Below, piece by piece: positions 1 through 10,861 of a DNA stretch of 64,000 bases (positions are counted from its first letter, which is position 1; each line of letters starts with the position of its first letter). Position numbers and translations under genes: made by a program. The notes under the pieces were generated by a model. That model was given only the letters and a program-made list of their open reading frames with translations. It had not been told where the DNA came from and did not search any database. The DNA is from Buddleja alternifolia (lineage: Eukaryota > Streptophyta > Magnoliopsida > Lamiales > Scrophulariaceae): positions 19,084,708 to 19,148,707 of the forward strand of contig CM033391.1 of NCBI GenBank assembly GCA_019426215.1, read 5' to 3'.

Positions 1-871
1 AATCTGTACAAAACTTCTCAACAAATTGGTTAGTAAATTCAGTTCCTCTGTCGCTTCTAATTCTCGTCACCGTTAGATCTTTTGAATTTTGCAGTTGACG
101 GATTAGCGCTGTGAGCTTGTCACTAGTTTCATCTTTAGTCGCTAGAAATTCTACCCATGTATAGCGAGAGAAATCATCAACTATTACTAGCGAGTACTTT
201 TTGCCACTAACACTCATGATTTGAATAGGTCCAAACAAATCTAAATGCAATAGTTCAAGAACTCTAGAAGTAGATAGACATGGTTTCTTTTTGAAAGATG
301 ACTTAACTTGTTTACCCATTTGACATGCATCACATAAGCGATTCTTTTGAAAGGAACCTTTAGGTAATCCCTCTACAAGATTTAGCGATATTAACTGAGA
401 GATTGCCTTAAAGTTGAGATGATTCATTTTTCTATGCCATAACCAACCCAATTCATTTTGACTTTTAGCAACAAAGCATGTGGGGTTGTTATCAAAAGTA
501 GAATCCCAATCCACTAAATACACATTGTTTGTTCTTTTTCCTCTTAGTTTTGTAGACTTAGTCTTAGCGTCGTTGACATAGCAGAAGTCGCTTGAGAATT
601 TAACATCAAAGCCTTTATCACAAAATTGACTAATGCTTAACAAATTATGCTTAAGACCCTCAACATAATATACATCACTGATCATGATGTTCCCCCTATG
701 CATGATACCTATACCTTTGGTTTTACCTTTGGAGTTATCACCGAATATAACTTGAGGACCATTAGTAGCTCGATAGTTGACTAAGAGATCTTTTGATCTA
801 GTCATGTGTCTGGATGACCCGCTATCGAAATACCAAACTGAAGTATCGGTGTTGTCTCTAGGTACCTGCAT
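1..871 (-). CDS. Pol N-terminus of Sirevirus A: protease, GAG-pre-integrase, integrase (partial)
   Basis: The frame is open from the ATG at 871-869 to the window edge and is incomplete. The aspartic protease motif DSGSS is at about 812-826. A GAG-pre-integrase/HHCC segment follows (WLWHRKMNHLNF, then LCDACQMGKQ), and then the integrase core with LLHLDLF, VIVDDFSRYTWVEF and RIRSDRGTEF, so the first two Asp of the DD35E triad are visible. The third residue would lie off the edge. The frame differs from gag, which stops at 883, so pol must be reached by a frame change; the unusual junction is described in the findings. No stop interrupts the visible part, making it the best preserved Sirevirus pol segment here. 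Confidence 0.85.
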   Translation of the reverse strand, partial: MQVPRDNTDTSVWYFDSGSSRHMTRSKDLLVNYRATNGPQVIFGDNSKGKTKGIGIMHRGNIMISDVYYVEGLKHNLLSISQFCDKGFDVKFSSDFCYVNDAKTKSTKLRGKRTNNVYLVDWDSTFDNNPTCFVAKSQNELGWLWHRKMNHLNFKAISQLISLNLVEGLPKGSFQKNRLCDACQMGKQVKSSFKKKPCLSTSRVLELLHLDLFGPIQIMSVSGKKYSLVIVDDFSRYTWVEFLATKDETSDKLTALIRQLQNSKDLTVTRIRSDRGTEFTNQFVEKFCTD

Positions 872-882
872 TAAGGATAGTT

Positions 883-3086
883 CTAATTCTTCTTAGGTAC
901 CCATGTTTTCTTGGGTCCTTCAACGTTAGTAACTTTGGTTTGAATCAAAACTTTAGGAACCCATATTTGCCTAGTCTTCATTGTGGGAATACTGGCCTTT
1001 TTGGGTTTCACATCGTGTTGTGTGTGCTTTTTGGGTGTGTAATAATATCCTCGATTATAATAGTAGTCATAGTCATAATCATCATAGTATCGATAATATG
1101 ACCTTGAACGTCTCGGATATTGACGCTGGTATTTCCTTGGCGCTGGCTTGGGTTGCACTTTTGGTGCTGGATGCTTAGCACTTGATTCACAGTGGTTAGG
1201 TTTATCCTTAGCCTTTTGAGCGTTTGGATGAATCTTCCTTTGTGAATCATTTGCCTTTGTCTTTCCCTTGCCTGAGTCAGCTTTGGCTTTCTCATTTGGC
1301 CTCATACCTTTGTCGCTTGGTTCATTCAGCGTTTGACTTTGTGAACTTTCTTCAACAAAGCGAACACCCTTTCCTTTGTTGTTTGCAGTAACATTAGGTT
1401 TATTTGGTTGTTTACCGAATTTATTGCATCCTAAACCGGTCTTTTCACCAAATAATCTAGTTACCTCAGTCACATTATCCAAATTTCTAGAAGCGTTTGA
1501 TAATGATGAGACGAGCTGCTCTGATTTGGCAAGTCTAGCAATCAGATCAGCTTCTCTTTTGACTATTATATCAAGATCATTTTTTAATTGAATAATTTCA
1601 CTCTCAAGTGATTGGTTCTTCTCAATGTACTGTTGCTGAACTCGCAACTCTGCTCTGAGCGTCACTTTATCTCTTGTGAGTGATGAGATAATATCGAGAT
1701 CATTTTGATATATTTTGGTAGCTTCTTGACATTCATTGTAGTATTCTTTGACTTTGTCAAGTAATTCATCATAAGAAAGAGGAATTGATAATTCATTGGT
1801 TACCTCTGGTAGCGAATCGTCAGATGCTTCATCATCTCTTGCCATAAGACAAATCAACGCTGAGTCGCTTGTAGGCTCATCATCACTGCTTTCATCTGAT
1901 GATTCCAAATCCTCTTCAGGTGCGGAGAATGGTTCAAATTCCGCTAGCAATCCCTGTTGGCGAAGGTTGCTCCTGAATTGGTTTCTATCCGCATAGTCTT
2001 GCCTTGTGGGCTTAGACACATTTGGATAAGGGCAATTCACCTGGTAGTGCCCTGGTTTTCTGCAATTATAACACAAATTAGTTTTCATTTTCTGTTCAGT
2101 GGATAATCGCTTTGAGACTACTGGCGCTGAGAGATTTTGAGTAGGAGACGGAGGCGTTGGTATGGAACTGGTGCTATTGGTTGAGGTGCAGAGTACACTG
2201 GCGCTTGATACTGAGGCGCTGGAGCACGGAGAGGAGTCTGAAATGACGTTTGTCCGATAGGATTTCTCTTTTCATATCTTAGAAATTTTTTGAATTTCTT
2301 GACCAATAAAGCCATTTCCTTTTCTTCATTTGATTCTATGGTTTTAACCTCACTAACCGCTTTACCCTTGCTTTTGGTTGTAGCGATTAAAGCTCCCGAT
2401 TCAGTCGCTGAAGTCGATGTGTCACTGACTTCACCCAATTCGAACTCAAATGCCTTTAACTCTGAAAAGACATACTCTGGAGTAAGAGTCTCCAATGTCT
2501 GTGATTCTCTCATAGCAATAGTCTTAATTAGATATTTGCTTGGAAGACTTCTGAAAATTTTGTGGACCATTTCCTTGTTGGTCAATTCCTTGTCTAATGA
2601 CGCTAACTCTGTAACGAGCAAAGTAAACCTTGCGTCCAATTGTTCTAGTGTCTCATTGGGCTGCATCTTGAAATGCTCAAATCTTTGCATGGCTATGGAA
2701 AGCTTATTCTCCTTCATTTGTGCTGATCCTTCACACACTATAGCCAGCTTATCCCATATTTCTTTGGAAGTCTTACATTGCTTGATCTTGTTGAACAATG
2801 CATCGTTGTCTCCTAATGCTGAGTAAAGTGCACTTCGTCCAACATTATCTAGATTTGCTCTTTTTCGATCCTCAGGCGTCCATTCTAATTTAGGTTTCTC
2901 GACATAACCATCTGGAGTGGCCTTGGTTGCTCCAGGGGCTCGAGTTACAACTTTCATAATCTGAATGGGACCACCTGTAATTACATCACACATTTCACTA
3001 TCGCATGAGCACAAGTAAGCGAATGCTCTAAGTTTCCAAGAATCATAATTTGACTCTACCAACTTAGGCATTTTGTTGAAAGCCAT
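883..3086 (-). pseudogene. Sirevirus A gag (one frameshift)
   Basis: The start is taken at the ATG at 3086 (MAFNKMPKLVESNYDSWK) because element B begins its gag the same way at 22076; an upstream in-frame ATG at 3149 is not shared. The N-terminal part (3086 to about 2150) is a Copia gag core with typical LWDKL/KSLP-like blocks (IWDKLAIVCEG, MVHKIFRSLPSKYL). After a one-base frameshift near 2150 the frame continues with a CCHC zinc knuckle, CYNCRKPGHYQVNC (about 2031-2072), an acidic stretch, a coiled-coil-like Glu/Gln-rich segment and a basic, Tyr/Asp-rich tail. It ends at TAG 885-883. Gag builds the virus-like particle. Apart from the single shift the gene looks intact. Confidence 0.85.
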
Positions 3087-3188
3087 AATGAGATGTTCTT
3101 GGAGAGAAAAATTAAAGCGACTAGGTTTTAAAAAAATGGATCTGAACAAGCAGTTATGCTCGGAAACGCTTAGGTTTCTAATTCAACC

Positions 3189-3200
3189 GCTCTGATACCA
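3189..3200 (-). other. Primer-binding site (tRNA-iMet), Sirevirus A
   Basis: On the minus strand it reads TGGTATCAGAGC, the usual plant Copia PBS complementary to the 3' end of initiator tRNA-Met. It lies two bases from the LTR end at 3203. The first bases take part in the inverted repeat 3198-3204/3212-3218. Confidence 0.93.
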
Positions 3201-3202
3201 CT

Positions 3203-4697
3203 TGGTGGTCCCAAGTGGCATACGAAAGGGTCTAGAAGGGGGGGTTGAATAGACCCTGAAGTCTTTTTCGACTTCACAAATTTTCGTATCACTTTAGAAA
3301 TTTGAACGCTTGGAAAGCTGAGCGCTTGGGTCAGACGCTTCAGAGTAGTTGACTTAGACTTAGTGATTTCAGCAGTTTACCAAAGTAGGGCAACGTTTAG
3401 ATCGCTTAATCAGGGTTAGCACAGAAGAAATGATTTTTAGTGTTCTTTTAGTTAAATTAATCGCTTTGCAATTTTATTTGTCTTTTTCAGAATAATATAA
3501 TGTGATGAATATAAGGCAATAAAATATAAATGACACAATAATTTGTAAGGTTCACTGGGTGATGTAATCCCAGCTACGTCCTTCTTCTCCTATTTCACTT
3601 GGAGGAATTTACTATGATGATTATGAAAGAATCACACAGAAACTTCTACAAAATAGTAATGGATGAAAATGATCTTGGGCTCCTTGATCACACAGACTTC
3701 AGCACCAATGAAGATCGTCTTCTTCAAGCTTCTCTTACTCAGAAATACTGCTTGAAAGGTTTCAACAACTTTTCTCACTCAGATGAAAGGTTGAGGTTTG
3801 TCACTAGGATTTGTTTGTTTTAGAGAAGATCAAACAACTTGGAATATCTCAGTTGGAGTTTGAATTTCTTCTTTCGAAGATATTTGAGATATTTGTGACT
3901 GTCTGGAATGTAGATAAAAAGCTTGAAAGGTTTTGGCTATGGGGTTTCTAAGCTTTTTCCAGAAAGAACGTACGTAAGATTTTTGGCAATATTTCTCGTA
4001 TATTCTCGTTGTTATTTTGGTTTTCTGGAGCAAGGTATTTATAGGCAATTTCTTGGGATCTGTCCGTTGGACACATGTAGAAGCGTGCCTTTCACGTGGC
4101 GCGTGATCATACCTAAAGTCTGACATTCCTGAAAATTCGCTGAATCCGATTGGACGGGAGCAGCTAAAACTCTGAAATTTCTGATAGTCTGGTCAAAAGG
4201 TGGCTTGTCCACAAGTCACAGTAGCTTATCACATTTAATGCTCTTATCACGCATTTAATGCATTTGAATTTATTTCCCGTTGGAAATAAATGTCCGTTGA
4301 ATGATTGCATTTAAGTCCTTCATGACTTGAGGATTTATTTCAGGTGAATCTTACATCCATCGCTTGAGACAATTTGAGCGCTTGATCCATGTATCCTGAA
4401 ATAGGTTCCTTTAGCGTTTGACGGACGCTAAGAGATAAATCTTCATCTCTGGTTGACTTTAGATGCTGGTCTTCAACTTCTTCTCTAATAGACTCACCTA
4501 GAATTCTACTAGCGATTCAGTTACTAAGACTTAGTCTAAAATTTACAAAGATAAAAATTACAAGCCTAAACAAAATTACAAACTTTCAAACGCTTATACA
4601 ATGATCTAAGGAAAACATAAACTTACATTTTATTTGGGATCTAACAATGAATCCTATCTTGTCATCATCAAAACATCTAGTATGAAATTTCCTAACA
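3203..4697 (-). repeat. 5' LTR of Sirevirus A
   Basis: It is 1,495 bp and starts TGTTAGGAAATTTC on the minus strand at 4697; it ends next to the PBS. A TATA box (TATAAATA, minus, 4036-4043) sits in the same place as in the other Sirevirus LTRs here. Near the end are two hairpins (GAAGTC/GACTTC at 3258-3275 and GGGTCTA/TAGACCC at 3228-3256). The small open frames inside it (for example 3599-3823) are not shared with the other LTR copies and are not genes. Confidence 0.9.
4036..4043 (-). promoter_or_regulatory. TATA box of Sirevirus A LTR
   Basis: TATAAATA on the minus strand within the LTR. The same position is kept in the LTRs at 21102, 27673 and 62534, followed by a similar GGNNTTCAAC context in those copies, which supports it as the LTR promoter. 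Confidence 0.65.
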
Positions 4698-4836
4698 CAA
4701 CCCATCGAAAAGAACTACAAAAAAAAAAAAAAAACGAGTCTAAGTCTATGAATCATGTCTCCTATCACATAACATGTCAAACATGATATATATATATATA
4801 TATATATCACATAACACACGAAAACATGTATTTTAA
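4698..4836. repeat. Low-complexity spacer: A16 run and (AT)n microsatellite
   Basis: The spacer holds a run of 16 A (4719-4734) and an AT dinucleotide run (about 4786-4807) between Sirevirus A and solo LTR G. It may be left-over leader of element F, since the flanks of G look like one continuous AT-rich leader. No gene. Confidence 0.6.
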
Positions 4837-6485
4837 TGTTAGGAATCCATCGGAGTAAAAACGCAGCGGAATAAAAAAACTTCAGATTCCTAAACATAAA
4901 TCACTTTAATGGAATTACTGATTTTAAATAGTTTTCCAAAATCTAAACGAAATAGATTTACCTTATCGATTTCGTAATAAATCTTCACGTAACAGCAACT
5001 CCTTGAGCTCCTATCTCTAAAGATGCACACGAAACGAACCTTCAAAAGATCTCCAAAAATTCCTTCGACTATGGTGGTGGACGGCTAGGGCGAATTTTGA
5101 GGTGGGAGGATTATCTTCTTTTTGTGTGTTATGCAACTAGGGTTACTTGTGACTTGTAAGTGTTGGAGTTATCTTATAACTCCTTGACTTCAAAAGACAA
5201 GTTGGAGTCCTTTAGGACTCATAAGTGCCTCCCCCCCCCACCCCCCCGGGCTCCATATGGATGTGGGTGGGCTTTAAGTTGCCCATTCAACTTAGTCCAC
5301 CTTTTAACATGTATTTAATTTAAATCCTATTTAAATTCCAATACATATTAAATAATTAATTATTTTCATTTAATTAATTCACCAATTAAATAATTTAATT
5401 TAATCTAATAAAATTAAATATTTAATTCATTGATTTAAACAATAAATCAATGCGTCCATTTAATTATATATTTTTAAAAGATTAACACAAAAAGACATCC
5501 CGTTCGTTTCTTATAGCGCGACTCTTTAGATTCGTCTCAATTGGCAATGGGAGGAATTACCAAAGGATGAGAGTGTCACCTAGCCAGTCCCGTGGACTCA
5601 CATCGTAACCCAATTGAGTACGAAATGAACGAATCATTTACGAACCTCTGGACCATAAATACCATATGAATATAGGCCATTCACTGACGTATCCCGATCA
5701 AGTTAGAGTCATGGTTTATGTCAAACTCACTAAACTTGATACTGTGCATGTAATCACAATATGATGAAATTACCAAACTACCCTCCACATCCCACATGAG
5801 TTAGTTTCATTGCTTTGGCCAAAGACTTATAATTTCATATGCATAGGATTGCACAGGATACTTTCTCGTTTACTATCGAGACTGTGAATCCCATCTTGGA
5901 GATCACTGAACAACTGTTACTTGACTAATTGAGATCGCACTTCGAGGTCGGCCCCACCAAAGGGTGAGTTGGGCCTAACTACTCTAGTAACAGATTTAGT
6001 AGCACAAGCACATTGATCATGAAACCTCAGGTCTAAGGACCACGCATACTATTATGGTCAGTAATCTAATCATTGACAGTCACTGAGTAAATACCCATGT
6101 GATTGGATTACTGCGAGCCGTGTTCGAATATATCAATTCTATTGATATATCTATGACACATGTTCTCACTATCCCATAGTGTTCGAATGACACTCCTTAT
6201 CAGAGCATGTGTCATACAAGTCGAATCTTAATGCCCAATTAAGATTCCTTGACTTGCGAACCCTTTTGAGTGATCAGGAATAAGACTCTCCCCATGCCAC
6301 ATTTTTATTCCATAAAGGGCGAAGAGTCAACCTCGATACACAAGGACTGTTTGTTCAATACTTATTGATGCCATAAAGTTTTACATGAACAGAATAATAA
6401 TTGCCTTTATTAATTCAGTTTGTACAAGATAATTGAATACCCTATACAATCTATTTGTCCTCATTGGCATTGCATATACCTAACA
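4837..6485 (-). repeat. Solo Copia LTR (G)
   Basis: A 1,649-bp LTR with termini TGTTAGGAAT and ATACCTAACA. No PBS or PPT adjoins it. The flanking five bases are TTTAA and GTTAA, a 4/5 match consistent with an aged target duplication. Its layout matches the Copia LTRs at 13001, 26242, 36481 and 60788: an ACGCAGCGG block near the low-coordinate end, a GACGGCTAGGG block, an AT-rich stretch, then the CGACTCTTTAG-TTCGTCTCAA-TTGGCAATGGGAGG block and long conserved LTR sequence. This fixes the orientation as minus. A C-rich run lies at 5233-5247. Confidence 0.8.
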
Positions 6486-7244
6486 GTTAATTTCTAATTA
6501 AATTCCAAATTCAATTATTATTTTTCATATTCTCGAGGAAATTTATTTAATTCTATTTGAAAATTCAATTTTAATGAACTCCAATTAATTTTATATTAAA
6601 TCTAATTTTAATAAAAATTAATCTCTAAGTTTATTAAAATTAATTTCACAACAAAAAGAATCCAGTTTAATTCAAAGTCCAATTTTAATTAACATGAGAT
6701 TAGATGAAAATAAAATTCTTTTATTAAATAAAAAATATTATTTATTTTTGCATTAAAATTCAATTTTAATTAAAAACTAAATAAATATATATTTAATAAA
6801 GACCCAGGTCAACCACGGGTTGACCCGGGTCGGGTTAATTTAACCCGTGTGTTAAAAAACACACGGGTGGGCTCGCGCAACGAGCCCAGTTACAGCGCGA
6901 TGGGCCGCGCTATGCGGCTTATCTTTCCCGACCTCCCAGCTGCCAAGAAAGATGGGCTTGTTGTTGCTGTGCGCGCACAAGAAGGCGCATGCGCCGGTCG
7001 CCACCACGACAACGAGTCAGTGTTGAAACTTGTAATTTTATTTTTTCATCACATAAATTTCAGAAAATTCAACTTTTATTAATTTCTAACGAATAAAAAA
7101 TAAACAAAATCCTCAAGAACACAAAAAACGCGAAATCCATATATCTAATCATGCATTAATCAAAAACTGTAAATCATGTATCTTTATTACATATTTACAA
7201 GTAAACTACATACGCCAAACCCCGCGATTTGACTCTAATACCAC
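6486..7244 (-). mobile_element. Leader and PBS of Copia element F (remnant)
   Basis: An AT-rich leader with a GC-rich island at about 6800-7020. A degenerate tRNA-iMet PBS (minus TGGTATTAGAGT, 7232-7243, two C-to-T changes from TGGTATCAGAGC) abuts the LTR at 7245. The island holds two strong inverted repeats (6801-6814/6818-6831 with one mismatch; 6843-6853/6858-6868 perfect). No gag is left; its place is taken by Sirevirus A and solo LTR G. The plus-strand open frame at 6849-7082 runs antisense through the hairpins and has no coding support. Confidence 0.7.
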
Positions 7245-8410
7245 TGTTGGGGAAAACAAACCAAATGCTGCGAAAATGGTATTTTTAAAATTTTATTTGG
7301 ATTTTCCCATTACAAGATCAATTCCGGGGTTTTATCAGACGTATGTATAATAAGGAAATTGAAACTTTACCCGTTGTAGCAACGTGATTAGAGAAACTCA
7401 AACTTTCGAATTCTTCGACTTCTTTGTGAAATAATCCGGCTTAAAACTTGATAATCCGAGCAGTCCAAAAGTACTGCCTCTAAATTGTCTCGCCGGAAAA
7501 ACCTTGATCAAAAAAATCTCCTCCTTTCTTGGTACATTGTCTGACGGCTAGGGCTAGAGGGAGAGAGGAATTTTTGTCTTGTGTCGCAAGTGTTAATTGT
7601 AACTTATGATCTAGGTATTAACTAGTGTGATATATTTATATCACTTAAGTTATTACATTGGGCTTAATTTAGCCCAACAAGGACGCCTAGTGCCCGCCCC
7701 TACTCGGTCTTGGTGTGCCTCTTAGTGCACTAATTTGAGCTCAGTCCAATTTATTATTTAATTAATTAATTCAATCCAATTAATTAATCTGATTAAATAA
7801 TAGATAGAATATTTAATTAATTTTATTTCTCCAAGAAATAATACATTAGATAAATTATAACTAAATTAACTTATTTCTTCAAATAATTAATTTCATTTAA
7901 TTAATTTTAAGTATTCAATACTTAAAATATTACCACAAGAATATTCCAATTTTCTATCAATTTTTTCTTTTTAAGCATGACTCTTTAGGTTCATCTAAAT
8001 TTGGCAATAGGAGGATTCCATTGAATGTGAGTTTCACCTAATTAGTCAAGTGGTCCACATTGTAACCGAAATAAGATGAAATGATTGGATCATTTTACCT
8101 TTCCTATTGTAAATACCGTGTGAATACAAACTCTTCGTTTTCTTATCCTGATCAAGTGAGAGTCATGATTTTAGGTCAAACTCACTAACTTGACTCTATG
8201 CAATATTTATAATAAGTCCAGATCAGTGAATGCTTTGGCCAAAAACTTTAAGATATAACTTACTTATAAATGCATAGGATAATTCCTCTTTCACCTTTGA
8301 AGGAACAAATCTCATCTTGGATATGAATTAAGATTACTATTTGGCCATTAGATCGTAGTTTGAGGTTGACTCCACCAAAAAATAAATTGGGTCTAACTTC
8401 TCTAATTAAT
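7245..8410 (-). repeat. Truncated 5' LTR of Copia F
   Basis: It starts TGTTGGGG beside the PBS and follows the same block order as the other Copia LTRs (TATA-like TATAAATATA on minus near 7626-7638, a TTGGCAATAGGAGG block near 8002, a TTTGGCCAAAAACTTT block near 8232, a GGGTCTAACT block near 8390). Similarity fades near 8410, about 1.17 kb in, and no terminus with TGTTA is seen. The 5' end has therefore been lost. The boundary is approximate. Confidence 0.7.
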
Positions 8411-9370
8411 AACAAACCCAAAGATATTCACTTTGATTATTTTTTGATGCCTTAATTTGTAAATTTAACTTGAACATGTTTAAACTTTCTTACAAACAAA
8501 AACACATTCATACCAATTTATTATAAAAAAAACAATTTTTCTGAAAAAAAGAAAAAAAATATATCACATCATAACTAAATCACTACATTTTTTTCTATCA
8601 AATTTTTTTTATCCAAACACACTTTTACCGTTATATTTCTACTCCCCACAGAAATAATTCATACTTTTTCTATGAAAAATAAAAAATGAAATGTCGGGGT
8701 CTAAATGTTCAGTTGATATTTGATAACATCCGCGGAACACCAATAGTAATTTCACAATAATATAATTATATATGAACTCTTAATTCACAATTTTTGAAGA
8801 TTTTTTTTTGTAAATTTTGGGATGATGTAAATGCGGTAATTGTATGCGGTTGAATTTCTACAATTTATTTTTACTATAACTAATTGAACTTCAACCATAT
8901 ACATCAAGAGTGACGATAAAATACTAGAAGATGACCAGTGACATATTTCGAATTAATTAAGTAAATGAAAGAGAAATTAAAGAACGATAGTGAAAAAGGA
9001 AATAATCCAAGTTTGACAGCTTAGTTTCACCACAAGCATGTCACCGACGACAACAAAACCTCGAGCAATTATGTCAAAAATTCAACAAATGTATACACAA
9101 TATATGAATTAATTCCGTAATATATTATAATTAGGATAAAAGCAGGAGTAAATTCCAAACTAAAACCAGAAATTACACCAACCAAAGGGAAACTTGTGAA
9201 AATTAGTTGTGTGCTCAATCATCACTATAATTAACCCAGATCACCCAATGGAGAAAAACAAAAATAAAAAATATACAAGTAGCAAATATACATTTAAAAA
9301 TAGAGCATATATATATATATTTAGAAAAATATTTGTATGTGGACTGAGTTAAAAAGGTGAGATGAGATGA
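8411..9370. other. Intergenic DNA, 3' side of the Dof gene
   Basis: AT-rich, with A and T runs and a short (AT)n at about 9308-9320. I see no open frame with family similarity, no TE termini and no RNA gene. The part nearest 9370 must contain the 3' UTR and polyadenylation site of the minus-strand Dof gene, but I cannot place a convincing signal. Confidence 0.6.
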
Positions 9371-10246
9371 CTAGGGAAGGTAATTAAGGGGTTGATCATT
9401 ATGATGAGTAGTAGTAGTCCACTGAGGTTGAGTACTCCAGTAATTAGCAGGATCAATGGCAGCCGTTAGATCAAATAGACCTTGATCTCCATCACCACCC
9501 CAGTCGAGCGCCGCCGCTAGTCCGTCGTCATTGCTCATCCCTCCTCCATCTCCATGGCCTGTCATTTGGAACTGATCAGTTGTGGTCCCCACCACCATCG
9601 TCGGCCCTGAACCTGAATTAGAATTGTGGTCTTCTACCGGGGGCAGCCTGCCCAACCCCATCACCTCCTCCGATGACGTCATCATGCTCGTGAAGCTTCC
9701 GATCTCCGTCGGAAAGATCTGGCCGTCGGTGGTCTCATGATGGTGATCAAAGTCTGGGTTTGCACTGCTGCTGCTGAAGAACCGAGAATCATGGAAATTG
9801 TACACCACGGCGGCTGAGTTCGACGACGTCGTCGAAGGCGGCGGTACGGCCGAACCTTCTTCTCTGACGGCGGCGGTAGGACCGACGGCGGCTGTGAGGC
9901 TAGAGCTCTCACTGCTCGAACTCTGGGCGTTTGAACATGATTTAGGCACGTCTCCGGCGGCGGCGCTGCTTCTGGGCTTGGCCGCACGCTTGGTTTTCCG
10001 GCAGCCACCTCCGACGGGGACGTTGCGTAGGACACCGCCTTTGGTCCAGTAACGGCGGCAGCTCTTGCAGAAGTGGCGTGGCTGGGAGAGGTTGTAGTTA
10101 TTGTAGTAACAGAATTTAGTGTTGAGTGAATCACAGCGAGGACACTTCAAGGCGTGGTGGTGGTGGTGGTTATGCGGCCGAAGCCTCCTATCACCACCAC
10201 CGCCAAAAAACCTACCACCGCCGTCACCGGCGTGAATATCTTGCAT
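9371..10246 (-). CDS. DOF5.4: Dof zinc-finger transcription factor, DOF5.4/OBP4-like
   Basis: A single-exon gene of 291 aa. I choose the ATG at 10246 because the protein then begins MQDIH, as I recall for Arabidopsis DOF5.4; an in-frame ATG at 10339 would add 31 unsupported residues. Residues 8-19 are Gly-rich, 27-31 a His run, and 33-90 the Dof domain with C35-x2-C38-x21-C60-x2-C63, [19 protein letters not shown] and a basic tail typical of nuclear entry. The middle is rich in Ser, Ala, Thr and Gly. The C-terminus carries [14 protein letters not shown] and YW-S blocks and ends LNYLP, again like DOF5.4. Dof proteins bind AAAG cores in DNA. OBP4 is reported in cell-growth and root-hair control, so that role here is by homology only. 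It is the only intact host gene in the window. The paralogue assignment rests on remembered sequence. Confidence 0.93.
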   Translation of the reverse strand: MQDIHAGDGGGRFFGGGGDRRLRPHNHHHHHALKCPRCDSLNTKFCYYNNYNLSQPRHFCKSCRRYWTKGGVLRNVPVGGGCRKTKRAAKPRSSAAAGDVPKSCSNAQSSSSESSSLTAAVGPTAAVREEGSAVPPPSTTSSNSAAVVYNFHDSRFFSSSSANPDFDHHHETTDGQIFPTEIGSFTSMMTSSEEVMGLGRLPPVEDHNSNSGSGPTMVVGTTTDQFQMTGHGDGGGMSNDDGLAAALDWGGDGDQGLFDLTAAIDPANYWSTQPQWTTTTHHNDQPLNYLP

Positions 10247-10385
10247 TTCTGAAAACTCACTCACACGCAGGGGGTCACCGGTGTAAATTAATGATATCTT
10301 ATTTAGTAACTGAGCTAATTCCCTAGCTCTGACAAACAAATATCCTCCAACAAATTAATCTGTATTTCTATCTCTCAAACTGGAA

Positions 10386-10548
10386 TGACGTGACTACCCT
10401 CCAACAACAGTCCAAATGACTGATGTAGCCACGTGACTAGTCAAGTTAAATTACGGAACAAGGCCTGCGTGTTTGGCTTGTGGACAAGGATAGGCTGGTA
10501 ATTTCAGATTGTGTGGGATTTTTATACAGGATGTAGGACCATGACGTG
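10386..10548. promoter_or_regulatory. bZIP-type motifs around the Dof promoter
   Basis: Two TGACGTG motifs (10386-10392, 10542-10548) and one palindromic G-box CACGTG (10430-10435) lie within 165 bp spanning the putative TATA box and 5' UTR. OBP proteins were named for interacting with bZIP OBF factors that bind TGACG elements, so clustering of such sites here is suggestive. Single motifs are common by chance. Confidence 0.35.
10518..10526 (-). promoter_or_regulatory. Putative TATA box of the Dof gene
   Basis: TATAAAAAT on the minus strand, about 270 bp upstream of the chosen ATG. Transcription would start near 10490 and give a 5' UTR of roughly 240 bases. A GA/CT run (10624-10639) lies about 100 bp further upstream and could bind GAGA-type factors. 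This is inferred from sequence alone. Confidence 0.5.
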
Positions 10549-10861
10549 ACCGTACGATCCGTGGGAGGATGGGGGTGGGGGTTGTTGATCCGATGGGAAG
10601 TGAAACGTGTACGGTTTATATGGAAGAGAGAGAGAGAGATATCTCTGCTGTGAATCAGAGCCTGTCGTGTTGTCGGCCAATGTGCTGCGCTCTTTGGTGT
10701 CAGCTGTAACTGGTTCATATCTTTCCACGTATCGCCACTGTTGGTCTTAGGACTACACTTCTAGTCATTAATGAATTTATCCTTGTGTTTTTTGCCCATA
10801 CATTAATGCATCCAACTCCTTCAAACTTGTTCTTTGGTTAGATACTTAATAGCATACACCC

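Larger units (their letters stand above)
1..4697 (-). mobile_element. Sirevirus-type Copia retrotransposon A (5' half)
   Basis: The element runs on the minus strand and is cut by the left edge of the window. From right to left it holds a 5' LTR (4697-3203), a tRNA-iMet PBS, gag and the start of pol. The order, the long acidic gag with a single CCHC knuckle, the 1.5-kb LTR opening TGTTAGGAAATTTC and the close match to element B (20472 onward) assign both to one Sirevirus-like family. The 3' half lies outside the window, so its target duplication cannot be checked. Confidence 0.9.

Noticed and set aside
3599..3823. 74-codon plus-strand open frame
   Set aside because: It lies antisense inside the Sirevirus A LTR and is not kept in LTRs B or I.
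4786..4807. AT dinucleotide run as a regulatory element
   Set aside because: Ordinary microsatellite.
6849..7082. 77-codon plus-strand open frame in the GC-rich island
   Set aside because: It runs antisense through leader hairpins of Copia F; composition, not coding, explains it.
9682..10134. 150-codon minus-strand frame overlapping the Dof gene
   Set aside because: Out-of-frame shadow of the Dof coding sequence with low-complexity translation.
10446..10728. Two short minus-strand frames upstream of the Dof gene
   Set aside because: They cover the promoter and TATA box and have low-complexity translation.
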